From Chryseobacterium viscerum (lineage in GTDB: Bacteria > Bacteroidota > Bacteroidia > Flavobacteriales > Weeksellaceae): 64,000 nucleotides of DNA. Under the pieces are notes generated by a model, which was given only the letters and a program-made list of their open reading frames with translations, did not search any database and had not been told where the DNA came from. Positions 54,405-63,487 of the stretch are shown here, one piece after another (position 1 is the first letter of the stretch; the number at the start of each line of letters is the position of its first letter). The stretch spans positions 434,001 to 498,000 of the forward strand of contig NZ_PPEG02000004.1 in the NCBI RefSeq assembly GCF_002899945.2, in the 5' to 3' direction. The position numbers were made by a program, and so were the translations under genes.

Positions 54405-54834
54405 TCTTTTGATTGGCAAATATAATTTCCCAATTATTAAAAGCGAGGTCAGATAAATGATGCTGATTCATACTGTCGATGAAAGCTTGATAAGCGATAT
54501 CTAAAAATGATTTTAGTTTACATTCATAGGAGACAAATACACACGATTTTGAAAAACAATTGATGATTGGAGTATCATCTTGTTCCAATAGATGTATAAG
54601 ATCACCTAATCCTGTTTTATTCGCTTTCTCAGAAATGGTAATTCCGCCATTTTTCCCTCTTTTTGTTATGACTAGTTCTTTTTGAGATAGAAATTGAACC
54701 ACTTTAATAAGATGATTACGAAGGATATCAAGTCTTTCGGACAATTCATCCAAAGAAGATGAAGAGGCCTTATCATTTTGATTTAAATAGATTAAGACCC
54801 GTAAACTATAGTCAGTAAAGTGGTTCAGTTTCAT
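54385..54834 (-). CDS. nsrR: NsrR-like Rrf2 family nitric-oxide responsive repressor
   Basis: A 149-residue Rrf2 regulator: winged helix-turn-helix in residues 1-80 (FTDYSLRVLIYLN, SLDELSERLDI, TKRGKNGGI) and three cysteines for an iron-sulfur cluster, Cys93, Cys98 and Cys105, spaced C-x4-C-x6-C, almost as in E. coli NsrR (91, 96, 102). NsrR represses NO-defence genes until NO destroys the cluster. The gene follows hmp by 6 bases on the same strand, and an NsrR-type palindrome lies before hmp, so it would control its own operon. Confidence 0.85.
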   Translation of the reverse strand: MKLNHFTDYSLRVLIYLNQNDKASSSSLDELSERLDILRNHLIKVVQFLSQKELVITKRGKNGGITISEKANKTGLGDLIHLLEQDDTPIINCFSKSCVFVSYECKLKSFLDIAYQAFIDSMNQHHLSDLAFNNWEIIFANQKNAANNT

Positions 54835-54840
54835 TGATTG

Positions 54841-56043
54841 TTAATTTAGATGAAGCAGTTGAGGCCCAAATTCTTCATAAAGAATATCTTCTTTGGCAAT
54901 GCCTAACTGTAGTAAAGAATTATATTGAGCTTTAATAAATGCTTCGGGGCCACAAATATAATACTTTGCATTATCAATAAGAATTTCCTCCTTGATTTCA
55001 TGTAAGTCTATTCTCCCTTTTTTGACAAGATCAGAATGGTTGTCAACCGTTTCATAAAAAATATGAGTGGTTAGCCATTGATTGTTTGTATTCAAGTGGT
55101 TCACATGATCTTTAAAAGCATGTGCTTTTTCATCTCTGCAGCTATGAAGCCAGACTACAGTGTTGTTTTGCAGCGTGTTCTTTTGAGTTTCCAGCATACT
55201 CAACAATGGAGTAGCGCCTACACCACCGCTTATGAGTACCAGTGGATCTTCAGATACCGGATTGGCATGAAAAACTCCGGCTGGAGCACTTACCCATATT
55301 TCATCACCTACTGCCTTTTGATGTAACACATTAGAAATAACTCCATCAGGTAAGCTTTGATTATTTTTTTCTCTTTTTACCGAAATTCTATAATGTTCAG
55401 GATTGAAAGCTGAAGACAGGCTATATTGTCTGGGTTGCTCGTGCCCCAATGCAGGAATAAATGTTTTTATCGAAATATATTGACCCGGCAGGTAATCTGC
55501 AATTGATTTATTATCCATGGGTTTTAGATAGAACGATTTTATTTCATCGCTTTCCTCTACAATATCTGCAATGACAAAAGCTCTCCAGCCTTTCCAGCCT
55601 CCTTCTTTTTTCAGGGTAGATTCATAGAGTTCATGTTCGATAGAGATCATAATCTGAGCTAATTCATTATAAGCTTGTGTCCATGCTTCTATAAGCTCAT
55701 CACTAGCAGCCTCACCTAAAACTTCCTTGATTGAGGAAATCAAATGGAGACCTACAATATCGTATTGTTCCGGACTAATATTTAAGCTTACATGCTTATT
55801 TCCGATAGATTTTAAAACATTGATAAGAACTTCCGGATTTTCAATCTGTTCAGCATAGGCTAGTACAGCTCCGGCTAAGGCATTTTGCTGTTTTCCACTT
55901 GCCTGATGGCTCATATTAAAAATGTTTTTCAGTTCAGGATTATGCGTAAACATTCTTGTATAAAAATGTTTTGTTAAATCTGTTCCATTGGTTTTTAAAA
56001 CTGGAACTGTTGCTTTTACAAGTGCTTTTTGGTTCGTATTCAT
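54841..56043 (-). CDS. hmp: flavohemoprotein Hmp (nitric oxide dioxygenase)
   Basis: A 400-residue three-domain protein. The globin domain (1-140) has KHFYTRMF and the proximal His in NKHVSLNISPEQY. The FAD-binding domain has RQYSLSSAF, and the NAD-binding domain holds LISGGVGATPLLSML and ends with YICGPEAFIKA and EEFGPQLL. It oxidises NO to nitrate under air. I take the ATG at 56043 (MNTNQKALVKATV), the usual N terminus, over the longer frame that would reach into the promoter. Confidence 0.95.
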   Translation of the reverse strand: MNTNQKALVKATVPVLKTNGTDLTKHFYTRMFTHNPELKNIFNMSHQASGKQQNALAGAVLAYAEQIENPEVLINVLKSIGNKHVSLNISPEQYDIVGLHLISSIKEVLGEAASDELIEAWTQAYNELAQIMISIEHELYESTLKKEGGWKGWRAFVIADIVEESDEIKSFYLKPMDNKSIADYLPGQYISIKTFIPALGHEQPRQYSLSSAFNPEHYRISVKREKNNQSLPDGVISNVLHQKAVGDEIWVSAPAGVFHANPVSEDPLVLISGGVGATPLLSMLETQKNTLQNNTVVWLHSCRDEKAHAFKDHVNHLNTNNQWLTTHIFYETVDNHSDLVKKGRIDLHEIKEEILIDNAKYYICGPEAFIKAQYNSLLQLGIAKEDILYEEFGPQLLHLN

Positions 56044-56067
56044 CTGGTCTTTTTTTATATGATGGTA

Positions 56068-56075
56068 CAAATGTA
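56068..56075 (-). promoter_or_regulatory. hmp promoter -7 box
   Basis: On the minus strand TACATTTG matches TAnnTTTG, 24 bases before the hmp ATG at 56043. The operator palindrome lies just upstream and covers the -33 region. Confidence 0.65.
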
Positions 56076-56082
56076 TAAAAAA

Positions 56083-56121
56083 AATTCTAATTGTTGTATT
56101 TTAAATACAACAATTAGAATT
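56083..56121. promoter_or_regulatory. NsrR-type operator before hmp (perfect palindrome, 19-base arms)
   Basis: Two perfect 19-base arms (56083-56101 and 56103-56121) around a single central T at 56102. The inner 11-1-11 core is TTGTTGTATTT-T-AAATACAACAA, the layout of the known NsrR operator (11-base arms, one-base spacer, core TG-x-ATTT/AAAT-x-CA). It overlaps the -33 region of hmp, so bound repressor would block transcription. Without a T run it is not a terminator. Confidence 0.75.
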
Positions 56122-56397
56122 GAAATGTTTTCATCAAAAATTAGCTCATATAATAAGCACTGGTATTCTGGCGATGTGATCATATTGTTTCTACAATTTC
56201 CGAAGAATTTGTTTTCAGAAGAGGGAAGAGTGTATTGTATTTTCGATAATCAATGGATGAAATGATGCAGCCCATTTTGAAAACAAGGAATTAAAAATTT
56301 TTAGTCCCAATAGAAAAAACAAGTCGTATTAAGTTGGCTATTTCTATGAATTGTTTTAAAAAAGGTTTAATTTTACTAGGCTCTATAAACAACATTA

Positions 56398-58206
56398 ATG
56401 GCAAAACCTTTCAACAGAACCGTTACTTTATTCGGAATCTACAAACAGCTTGTTCCATTCATCAGACCTTACCGGCTAATGATTTACGGAACCCTGTTTC
56501 TTACTTTTCTGGGAGCTCTGGCAGCACAGGTGAACCCTATTGTTTTGAAATATACAGTAGATGAGGTCACCAAACTTACCCATCTTCCACACCCGATGAC
56601 AGAAGGAGTTCATATTCTGATCATTATTTCAATTATTTTATTGGGAAAAGAACTGCTGAATATTTTTATCAATTTTGGACAGAAATTTTATGGAGAGAAG
56701 ATCAGAATCAATGTAAGCTCTGTACTGGCTCAGTCAGCGATTGATAAAATTTTAACCTATAGAGTTGCCTATTTTAACGATGAAAATCATGAATCCGGAA
56801 AATTACAGATAAGAATAGACCGCGGAATAGAAAGCCTGACAAGATTGGTTCAGAACTTTTTCATTGATATTCTGCCTCTTTTTTCCAATGCGATCATCGC
56901 ACTGATCATTATGTACATGCAGAATGTGTATGTGGGGCTTGTTTCCACCATTATTGTCCCTATTTACTTTTATATCAGCTCCCTGCAGGCTAAAAAATTA
57001 GGAGGAGTACGCCGTCAGCTTAGAAATCAAAGGGAAAAAAAGACATCCGGACTTCTGAATCTGATTAATTCTATCATGGTGATCAAAAGTTTTGTCCGTG
57101 AAAAATTTGAAGGAAAAAAACAATATGATCTTCAGATGCAGTTGATGGAAAGCCAGATGATTACCCGCAGAACCAATTTTATTTATGATGGTTTAAAAAC
57201 ATTTCTTGAACAGTTTGGCGTTGTGCTGATTATCCTTCTAACTGTTTATCTCGTTCTTGACCAGCAAATGACAATTGGAGCAATCATGCTTCATATTATG
57301 CTTTTTAACAATGTTTCAGCACCTATTCGCCAGCTGCACAGGATCTATGATGATATGAATGATGCCATGATTTATGCTGAAGGTTACTTTGATATTCTGA
57401 ATGCAGATAACGAAACCGAACAGAACGGAAATTTTACGGAAAAAGAAATCAAAGGAACTTTTGAATTGAAAAATGTAGATTTTACTTATCCCAATGGTAC
57501 AAAAGCCCTACATGAGGTTTCCATGAAAATTGAAAATGGAAAGACTACAGCTTTGGTAGGATTGAGCGGTGCAGGAAAGTCAACGATTATTAATCTTTTA
57601 TGTAAATTTTATCTTCCTGATTCCGGAGAAATTCTATTGGATGGAGTGGACCTTAATGAATATGACAATACTTTTCTAAGACGTGATCTGGGACTTGTAC
57701 TTCAAAAAAATCACATTTTCCAGGGAAGCATTGAAGATAATATCCGCTATGGAGACATGAATGCAAGTTTTGAAGAAATTCAGCAGGCCGCCAAAAAGGC
57801 TTATCTGCATGAGCAGATTATGGATCTTCCCGAAAAATACAAACACGATGCTACTCAGCTTTCTGGAGGACAGCAGCAGAGAATTGCCATTGCAAGATTA
57901 TTCCTCAAAAATCCTCCGATCATCTTTTTGGATGAGCCAACAGCCAGTCTGGATGCCATTGCCACAGAACAGATCAAAAACTCCCTGGATGCGATAAAAG
58001 AAGGAAGAACAGTTGTCATTATTTCCCACTCGTTGTCACAGATTCTGGATTCCGATATCATTTACGTAATGAAAAAAGGAAGAGTCGTTGAGAACGGAAC
58101 ACATGATGAACTTTACAATAAAGAAGGAACCTACCGTGAGATTTTTGACGCATCAGCCCGCAGTTTGAACCTCGATAAACTGGTGAATACTTTTAAAGAA
58201 AATTAA
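56398..58206 (+). CDS. MsbA-like ABC exporter (fused permease-ATPase)
   Basis: A 602-residue half-transporter: six transmembrane helices in residues 20-320, then an ATPase domain with Walker A VGLSGAGKST, signature LSGGQQQRIAIARLF and Walker B IIFLDEPTASLD. Such homodimeric exporters move lipids, peptides or drugs; MsbA itself flips lipid A. No substrate can be assigned. The TonB receptor and other nearby genes give no context, and the WYL regulator 46 bases on has its own promoter box. Confidence 0.88.
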   Translation: MAKPFNRTVTLFGIYKQLVPFIRPYRLMIYGTLFLTFLGALAAQVNPIVLKYTVDEVTKLTHLPHPMTEGVHILIIISIILLGKELLNIFINFGQKFYGEKIRINVSSVLAQSAIDKILTYRVAYFNDENHESGKLQIRIDRGIESLTRLVQNFFIDILPLFSNAIIALIIMYMQNVYVGLVSTIIVPIYFYISSLQAKKLGGVRRQLRNQREKKTSGLLNLINSIMVIKSFVREKFEGKKQYDLQMQLMESQMITRRTNFIYDGLKTFLEQFGVVLIILLTVYLVLDQQMTIGAIMLHIMLFNNVSAPIRQLHRIYDDMNDAMIYAEGYFDILNADNETEQNGNFTEKEIKGTFELKNVDFTYPNGTKALHEVSMKIENGKTTALVGLSGAGKSTIINLLCKFYLPDSGEILLDGVDLNEYDNTFLRRDLGLVLQKNHIFQGSIEDNIRYGDMNASFEEIQQAAKKAYLHEQIMDLPEKYKHDATQLSGGQQQRIAIARLFLKNPPIIFLDEPTASLDAIATEQIKNSLDAIKEGRTVVIISHSLSQILDSDIIYVMKKGRVVENGTHDELYNKEGTYREIFDASARSLNLDKLVNTFKEN

Positions 58207-58236
58207 ATAAAAAGCTTTACCTCAAAAAAAGAATTT

Positions 58237-58244
58237 TAGCTTTG
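58237..58244 (+). promoter_or_regulatory. -7 box of the WYL regulator gene
   Basis: TAGCTTTG matches TAnnTTTG and ends 7 bases before the ATG at 58252, so the transcript is probably leaderless or nearly so. Confidence 0.5.
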
Positions 58245-58251
58245 TTGCATA

Positions 58252-59205
58252 ATGAACGATCACTACCTAAAAAAACTCGATCGGGTGACGGCCATCCTTA
58301 CCCAATTACAGTCGAAGCCCATTGTTCGGGCGCAGGACCTGGCTGAAAAATTCGATGTAAGTATCAGAACTATTTACCGTGATGTAAAAACCCTTGAAAA
58401 TGCAGGCATTCCTATCGTAGGAGAAGCAGGTAACGGCTATTCTTTAATGGATGGCTATAAGCTTCCCCCGATTATGTTTACCAAAGAAGAGGTCTTAAGT
58501 TTCATTACTGCTGAAAAGCTGATGCAGAAATTTTCACACCAAAGCTTAGGAAATCATTATCAGGCGGCAATGGAAAAAGTGCGTTCTGTGCTAAAGCATT
58601 CTGATAAAAATTTGATTAAAAATATTGAAAAGCAGATTGATGTTTTCAGTTTTCATACCGATTCCGGAGACTCTCTTAAAAATGTAATTCCTATCATTCT
58701 GGAAAGTATCGCAGAGAAAACTCAGCTGACTATAAAATACCAGACTGTAGACGGAAGAGTAAACAACAGAACGATAGAAACAGTGGGGATGTTTTTTGAG
58801 TTTAATTTTTGGTACATCATGGCATACTGTACGCTGAGAAAAGATTTCAGACAGTTTCGAATCGACAGGATTTTAGAAATTTTAAAAACACAAAATCCCT
58901 TTCTACAGGAATATGGTCAGGTGAATGATTACCGGAAAAAATCAAATGGGAATAAAGTGAAAGCTAAACTTTTGGTAGACAAAAAGATCATGTCTCATCT
59001 GGTAAATTCTAAAAAATATTACGGATTGATAGAAGAAGAGGAAACAGAACAAGGGGTAGAACTTACTTTTGAAACCGAATGGATTAATGACGGATTTCCC
59101 CGCTGGCTGGTTACTTTTGCAGATTATGCCACTGTTTTGGAGCCGGAAAGCCTTCGTGTAAGACTCCATGATTTGCTCACAAAGATGGTCGAAAGACATC
59201 AATAA
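58252..59205 (+). CDS. YafY-family transcriptional regulator (HTH-11 plus WYL domain)
   Basis: A 317-residue regulator. The N-terminal helix-turn-helix (VRAQDLAEKFDVSIRTIYRD) is followed by a WYL domain (YQTVDGRVNNRTIETVGMFF, then RQFRIDRILEI) and a C-terminal WCX extension. WYL proteins often respond to nucleotides or DNA damage signals, and some control defence or stress genes. No target is evident nearby; the gene appears to stand alone. The start has little leader room because of its -7 box. Confidence 0.88.
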   Translation: MNDHYLKKLDRVTAILTQLQSKPIVRAQDLAEKFDVSIRTIYRDVKTLENAGIPIVGEAGNGYSLMDGYKLPPIMFTKEEVLSFITAEKLMQKFSHQSLGNHYQAAMEKVRSVLKHSDKNLIKNIEKQIDVFSFHTDSGDSLKNVIPIILESIAEKTQLTIKYQTVDGRVNNRTIETVGMFFEFNFWYIMAYCTLRKDFRQFRIDRILEILKTQNPFLQEYGQVNDYRKKSNGNKVKAKLLVDKKIMSHLVNSKKYYGLIEEEETEQGVELTFETEWINDGFPRWLVTFADYATVLEPESLRVRLHDLLTKMVERHQ

Positions 59206-59206
59206 T

Positions 59207-59235
59207 AAACCCCAACAAGACAGCTGTTGAGGTTT
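59207..59235 (+). terminator. weak hairpin after the WYL regulator
   Basis: AAACCCCAACA and TGTTGAGGTTT form a stem with one mismatch just after the stop codon, but no T run follows. It may be a weak terminator. Confidence 0.35.
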
Positions 59236-59435
59236 AAAGACTTAATTGAGGCAAATAGATGAAATGATTAATAGATCAAAAAGGAAAAATTACAAAAAAG
59301 CAAATTTGTTGTGTCGCAAAAATGAAATAAGTTGAGTTTAAATTGAAGAAAAATCACAATAATAAATGACATCGCAGTTGTAATTTTTCTCAGAAGTCTT
59401 AGCCTTTTTGCAATTTTACCTTTCTGTTTTTTTTA

Positions 59436-59927
59436 TTAGAATCTTTCCCAGAAGAATGGTGGCTCGATTCCTAAAGCTCTCAGATAAACATATCCTTGTC
59501 CACGGTGATGAACTTCGTTGTCTACAAAATAAAGAACATTTTGATATACCGGGAATTCATATTGTCCGAATAAATTGAAAGTCTCCTGAAAACGCTCTTC
59601 AGAAATCAAATTGAAATAATGGTTGATCACTTCTGTTTCTTCATCCCATTTTTTTAAGAGTTCTTCTTTAGTCTTTGGATTGAAAGCCTCTTCATTGTAA
59701 GCTTCCATATTTCCTTCAACAATTCCTTTTAAAGCGGGCCCGCCAATATTGATCAGTTCTAATGCCAGCTTGGCAAACGGTCTCATGCCCCCTACTGAAA
59801 ATTCAAATAAATCCTTTTCAGGAAAAGATTCAATCACTCTTCTTGTTAGGTTTCTATGGCCTTGCCAGTCATTTAATAGCTGTTCAGAAGTCATAAATTG
59901 TTTAGTGGCAGTTGCTGTAGTTGTCAT
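59436..59927 (-). CDS. DinB/YfiT-family protein (putative metal-dependent thiol transferase-like)
   Basis: A 163-residue four-helix protein of the DinB superfamily. The three metal-binding His positions are plausible in GHRNLTRRV, VINHYFNLI and VHHRGQGYVYLR. Members include thiol-S-transferases and proteins of unknown role. The start at 59927 (MTTTATATKQFM) is chosen because the longer frame would run through the promoter region (-7 box TACCTTTG, 59957-59964 on this strand). It has no co-directional neighbours. Confidence 0.8.
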   Translation of the reverse strand: MTTTATATKQFMTSEQLLNDWQGHRNLTRRVIESFPEKDLFEFSVGGMRPFAKLALELINIGGPALKGIVEGNMEAYNEEAFNPKTKEELLKKWDEETEVINHYFNLISEERFQETFNLFGQYEFPVYQNVLYFVDNEVHHRGQGYVYLRALGIEPPFFWERF

Positions 59928-59956
59928 AATTGTATGGTTTTTGTTTGTTGTTGATA

Positions 59957-59964
59957 CAAAGGTA
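59957..59964 (-). promoter_or_regulatory. -7 box of the DinB-family gene
   Basis: TACCTTTG on the minus strand, 29 bases before the ATG at 59927. A TTG lies 14 bases further up, slightly too close for a standard -33 element. Confidence 0.5.
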
Positions 59965-60099
59965 AGGGTAGGTAATGACAACAGTTTGTCAGTAGTATTT
60001 TTGATATTGAAAAAATATTTTTTCTTTGCTAAAATATCCGGACCTACTTTTCCGTTAGAAGAAAGGATATTAATAAATGAAATCGCTATTATTAGAATT

Positions 60100-60684
60100 A
60101 TGAAGAAGTATATTTTGCCCGTTATCACCACTTTTTTATTAGTATCATGCAATAAGATTGAGGAAAAAATTGACCAGACTGTTCAAAAAACGACAGAAAC
60201 CGTGCAACAAAAAGCACAGCAGGCTGTAGAAGAAACAGTAAAAAAAACAGTCAATGAATCTATAAATTCTTTAACCAATTCCGAGGATGCTAAGTTTAAT
60301 ACCGTTTTTCCTGGTACTGGAGCTTCCGTTGTTTCTGAAGAGAAAGGAAAGAAAGTTAAAATTCCCGGAAGACCTGAAGGTTATATTTTCAAATACAAAG
60401 CAGACATTGCGGTATTGCTTCCGTTTTTGGAAGGTCAGCCTACTTCCGATGAAAGTAAATCTGATAAAACTGCCCGTAAAATTGACGGACAAAACATTAT
60501 TGATAAAATAAGTTTTATGTCCAAATTCCTTCCTGACAATACGTTTGATACAAGTATTCTGGAAGATATAAAATCCGATAAAAATATTCAATACTATAAA
60601 TTGAAAAGATTCCCAAACAGTAGTACAATTATCTACAACCCAAAAAATCAGACCATCATACAATACGTAGAGGTAAATAAATAA
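60100..60684 (+). CDS. coiled-coil lipoprotein of unknown function
   Basis: A 194-residue lipoprotein (LVSC, lipidated Cys17). Residues 20-60 form a heptad-rich coiled coil of Glu/Gln/Lys/Val (VQKTTETVQQKAQQAVEET). The C-terminal half is globular with no known motif (FPNSSTIIYNPKNQTIIQYV near its end). It is transcribed away from the DinB-family gene. The ATG at 60100 is used because the longer frame lacks a signal peptide and overlaps the divergent gene. Confidence 0.75.
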   Translation: MKKYILPVITTFLLVSCNKIEEKIDQTVQKTTETVQQKAQQAVEETVKKTVNESINSLTNSEDAKFNTVFPGTGASVVSEEKGKKVKIPGRPEGYIFKYKADIAVLLPFLEGQPTSDESKSDKTARKIDGQNIIDKISFMSKFLPDNTFDTSILEDIKSDKNIQYYKLKRFPNSSTIIYNPKNQTIIQYVEVNK

Positions 60685-60691
60685 TTTGGAT

Positions 60692-60711
60692 ATGGCCGGT
60701 TTTCCGGCCAT
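60692..60711 (+). terminator. terminator after the coiled-coil lipoprotein gene
   Basis: A perfect 8-bp GC-rich stem (ATGGCCGG/CCGGCCAT) with a TTTT loop, followed by seven more T residues after the stem. Confidence 0.9.
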
Positions 60712-60723
60712 TTTTTTTCAACA

Positions 60724-60752
60724 GTCATTGCGAGCCATAGGTGAAGCAATCT
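60724..60752 (+). repeat. REP-like palindromic repeat (CATTGCGAG...GAAGCAATC)
   Basis: GTCATTGCGAG and GAAGCAATCT enclose a short variable centre; the ends ATTGC and GCAAT are inverted copies. This layout matches short repeats scattered between genes in many bacterial genomes. Its 12-mer AAGCAATCTCAA recurs at 63488-63499, so related sequences flank the TonB receptor gene on both sides. Confidence 0.6.
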
Positions 60753-61017
60753 CAACCCGTTGAAAACCACTTGTCAGGAAGAATAAAATCATGTTTATTT
60801 CTGATGTTAACTAATTGATTTTTTTATACAAATATGGTGTTATTGATTTATTTTTTTTCATGTTATTAATAAATCACTTTATGTTTTGTAGATTAATTAT
60901 TGTTTTTGTGAAATGGTATAATTTTCGCAAATATTAAATTAAATTATTACTATATGTTTTATTTTAGTATTTAATGTTTATTTTTTTACTAGATTTATTG
61001 AATAATTAACAATTGAC

Positions 61018-63438
61018 ATGAAGAATAATTTATTTAATGGAAAAATCTATGCCTTAGTATTAAGCGGAGCTGGTGCAATGGGATATGCTCAGGACAGTAT
61101 AAAACAAAATAAAATAGATGAAGTTGTGGTTACTACGGGTAGAACTAAGCCTAGAACTATTATTACCTCTGCGATTCCTATTGATAATATTTCGGCCGTA
61201 CAGCTAAAATCTACAGGGCAAATTACTTTTGATAAAGCTTTGACATATGCTGTACCCTCTTTTAATTCATCCCAGCAAACTGTTTCTGATGCAACGGCTC
61301 ACTTTGATCCGGCAGATTTAAGAGGATTAGGCCCTTCCAGAACATTAGTTTTGGTTAATGGTAAAAGAAAAAATCAAAGCGCTTTAATTTATGTTAATGA
61401 TACACCGGGAAAAGGTGAAGTAGGTACGGATCTGAAAAGTATTCCATCTGCCGCTTTACAAAACGTAGAAGTATTGAGAGATGGTGCCTCAGCACAGTAT
61501 GGTTCTGATGCTATTGCAGGAGTGATCAATATTATTCTTAAAAACAGCGTTGGGAAAAGCACTGTTAATCTTTTTTCTGGTGTTACTTCAAAAGGAGATG
61601 GCTTTAATATCGGAGCAGATTTTAATACAGGAATCAAAGTTGCAAAAAATGGAAGTCTGAATCTTACATTGGGATATTCTTCCCAAAATAAAACCAACCG
61701 TGCAGGTTCTATTACAAAAGATGAACTTTTTGGTGTGGATAATGCCTGGACGCAAGCTAATCCTGGCTTAGGAATGATTATAGGGCAACCGGAGACAAGA
61801 GTTGCTAATATGTTTGTAAATTTTGAATTACCAACAGGTGAAACGGGTAAGTTTTATGCTTTTGGGGGTACAACTTACAGAAATGGGACCAGTTTTGCTT
61901 TGTATAGAACACCTTATTGGGTAGCTTCAGATTTTGGTTTATTAACTCCAAAAGGGCAAGCTTACAATGGATTTCAGCCGCAGTTTAAAACAGATGTTTA
62001 TGATTATAATTTAACCTCCGGGTGGAAAGGCATGTTTGGAAAATGGAGTTTTGATGGGAGTGCAACCTTTGGCTCTAATGCAGTAAATTATGTTGTAGGA
62101 AACACTATTAATACCTCTTTGGGTGGAAATTCACCAACTCGTTTTAAAGCAGGTGGCCATCAGTTTAGCAATATTATAGGAAACATAGATATCAACCGAA
62201 ATTTTGGGGCGCTTGTTTTAGGAGCTGGTGTTGAAGTACGCAATGAAAACTATCAGGCGAAGGCAGGGGAGGAAGCATCTTATATAGGAAGTGGTGCAGA
62301 ATCATTTCCAGGACTGCAGCCTCAAAATGAAATCAATAAGAATCGTCAAAATATGGGAGCTTATATGAATGCTGAGTGGGATGTTACGAAAAACTTATTG
62401 GTTGGAGGAACTGTGAGATATGAAAACTTTAGTGATTTTGGGAATAATGTTTCCTGGAAAGGAAATGCAAGATATAAGCTGTTAGATGATAAATTAGTTT
62501 TCCGTGGGTCAGTTTCTACAGGATTTCGAGCACCTTCATTACACCAGATTTATTATTCCAATGTTCAAACCAAAATTACAGGGAATACTGTAGCTAATCA
62601 GGGGACTTTTAATAATGACTCTCAAATTGTAAGATCTGATCTTGGGGTAGCAAAATTAAATGCTGAAAAAGCCTTTAACATTACTGCTGGATTTGCCGTA
62701 AAACCTTTTAAAAACCTTACTATTACAGCAGATTATTATAGAATAAAAATTAAGGACCGTGTACTTTTTTCAGGAGATATTGGTTACAAAACTGGTGCTC
62801 CGGGGAGTCCGGATATAACAAACCCTGTGGAAGTAATATTAGACAATAATAAAATAACTTCTTTGAAGTTTTTCACCAATGCTGTAAATACAGTTACTGA
62901 GGGGGTAGATTTCGTAGCTAATTATTCTACTTCCGCTATTGGGAAAGGAAGATTGGGAATTATTGCTGCTTTCAATTATAACGAAACTAAAATAGTAGAT
63001 AATATTGCCGTTCCACCTATTTTGGCTGGAAATGGATACTCAGAAAACTTTTTTGATAGAAAAGAACAATCCAGAATTACCTCTGCAAGGCCAAAAACAA
63101 AAACTATTCTTAGTCTTTCGTATGACATTTCAAAGTTTAACTTTAATCTTAATAATACTTACTTTGGTTCTGTTACATGGCAGCACGCAAGCGATCCTGC
63201 CAAAGATCAGACATTTTCTGGTAAGGTAGTTACAGACATCATTTTAACATATAAAATCACGAAAGACCTTAAAGTTTCAGGAGTTGTAAATAATTTATTT
63301 GATATTTATCCGGATGTAATAGATAGCAAAGGAGATGTCGTAACAGATCTTGGAGGAAGGTTCAAATATCCTTGGGAGGTGAACCAGTTTGGATTTAATG
63401 GAACAATTTTTCAGCTAAATGTTAATTATACTTTTTAA
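61018..63438 (+). CDS. TonB-dependent outer-membrane receptor
   Basis: An 806-residue receptor. The signal peptide ends at GYAQ (residue 25), and a TonB box-like KIDEVVVTTGR follows. The plug domain (to about residue 185) has RGLGPSRTLVLVNGKR and LRDGASAQYGSDAIAGVINI. The remaining 600 residues form beta strands, ending in the aromatic-terminated FQLNVNYTF. Unlike SusC-type proteins it lacks an N-terminal carboxypeptidase-like domain. No siderophore synthesis or SusD gene is near; the next gene is a cobalamin adenosyltransferase, so cobalamin uptake is one possibility but unproven. Confidence 0.9.
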   Translation: MKNNLFNGKIYALVLSGAGAMGYAQDSIKQNKIDEVVVTTGRTKPRTIITSAIPIDNISAVQLKSTGQITFDKALTYAVPSFNSSQQTVSDATAHFDPADLRGLGPSRTLVLVNGKRKNQSALIYVNDTPGKGEVGTDLKSIPSAALQNVEVLRDGASAQYGSDAIAGVINIILKNSVGKSTVNLFSGVTSKGDGFNIGADFNTGIKVAKNGSLNLTLGYSSQNKTNRAGSITKDELFGVDNAWTQANPGLGMIIGQPETRVANMFVNFELPTGETGKFYAFGGTTYRNGTSFALYRTPYWVASDFGLLTPKGQAYNGFQPQFKTDVYDYNLTSGWKGMFGKWSFDGSATFGSNAVNYVVGNTINTSLGGNSPTRFKAGGHQFSNIIGNIDINRNFGALVLGAGVEVRNENYQAKAGEEASYIGSGAESFPGLQPQNEINKNRQNMGAYMNAEWDVTKNLLVGGTVRYENFSDFGNNVSWKGNARYKLLDDKLVFRGSVSTGFRAPSLHQIYYSNVQTKITGNTVANQGTFNNDSQIVRSDLGVAKLNAEKAFNITAGFAVKPFKNLTITADYYRIKIKDRVLFSGDIGYKTGAPGSPDITNPVEVILDNNKITSLKFFTNAVNTVTEGVDFVANYSTSAIGKGRLGIIAAFNYNETKIVDNIAVPPILAGNGYSENFFDRKEQSRITSARPKTKTILSLSYDISKFNFNLNNTYFGSVTWQHASDPAKDQTFSGKVVTDIILTYKITKDLKVSGVVNNLFDIYPDVIDSKGDVVTDLGGRFKYPWEVNQFGFNGTIFQLNVNYTF

Positions 63439-63487
63439 TCTATAAATAAAGGAATGGGTATTTGCTTTGTCATGTTTAACAAAGGGT

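Larger units (their letters stand above)
56044..56397 (-). other. hmp upstream region and AT-rich spacer
   Basis: A 354-base gap between hmp and the MsbA-like gene. It holds the hmp -7 box and NsrR-type operator (see separate entries). The rest has only one short open frame of 46 codons from 56125, which I could not link to any family. Confidence 0.5.
60685..61017 (+). other. intergenic region with a terminator, REP-like repeat and AT-rich upstream tract
   Basis: A 333-base gap. It begins with a strong hairpin and a REP-like element (60724-60752), then a very AT-rich tract up to the TonB receptor gene. No perfect TAnnTTTG box is seen in the last 100 bases; the near match TATAATTTTC at 60917 is weak. 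No coding sequence. Confidence 0.5.

Noticed and set aside
56125..56265. 46-codon open frame directly after the NsrR-type palindrome, reading away from hmp
   Set aside because: No family resemblance, no clear promoter, and its composition is not distinguishable from AT-rich spacer DNA.
60287..60511. 74-codon ATG frame inside the coiled-coil lipoprotein gene
   Set aside because: It lies wholly inside a gene with a signal peptide and lipobox, in another frame, and has no independent support.
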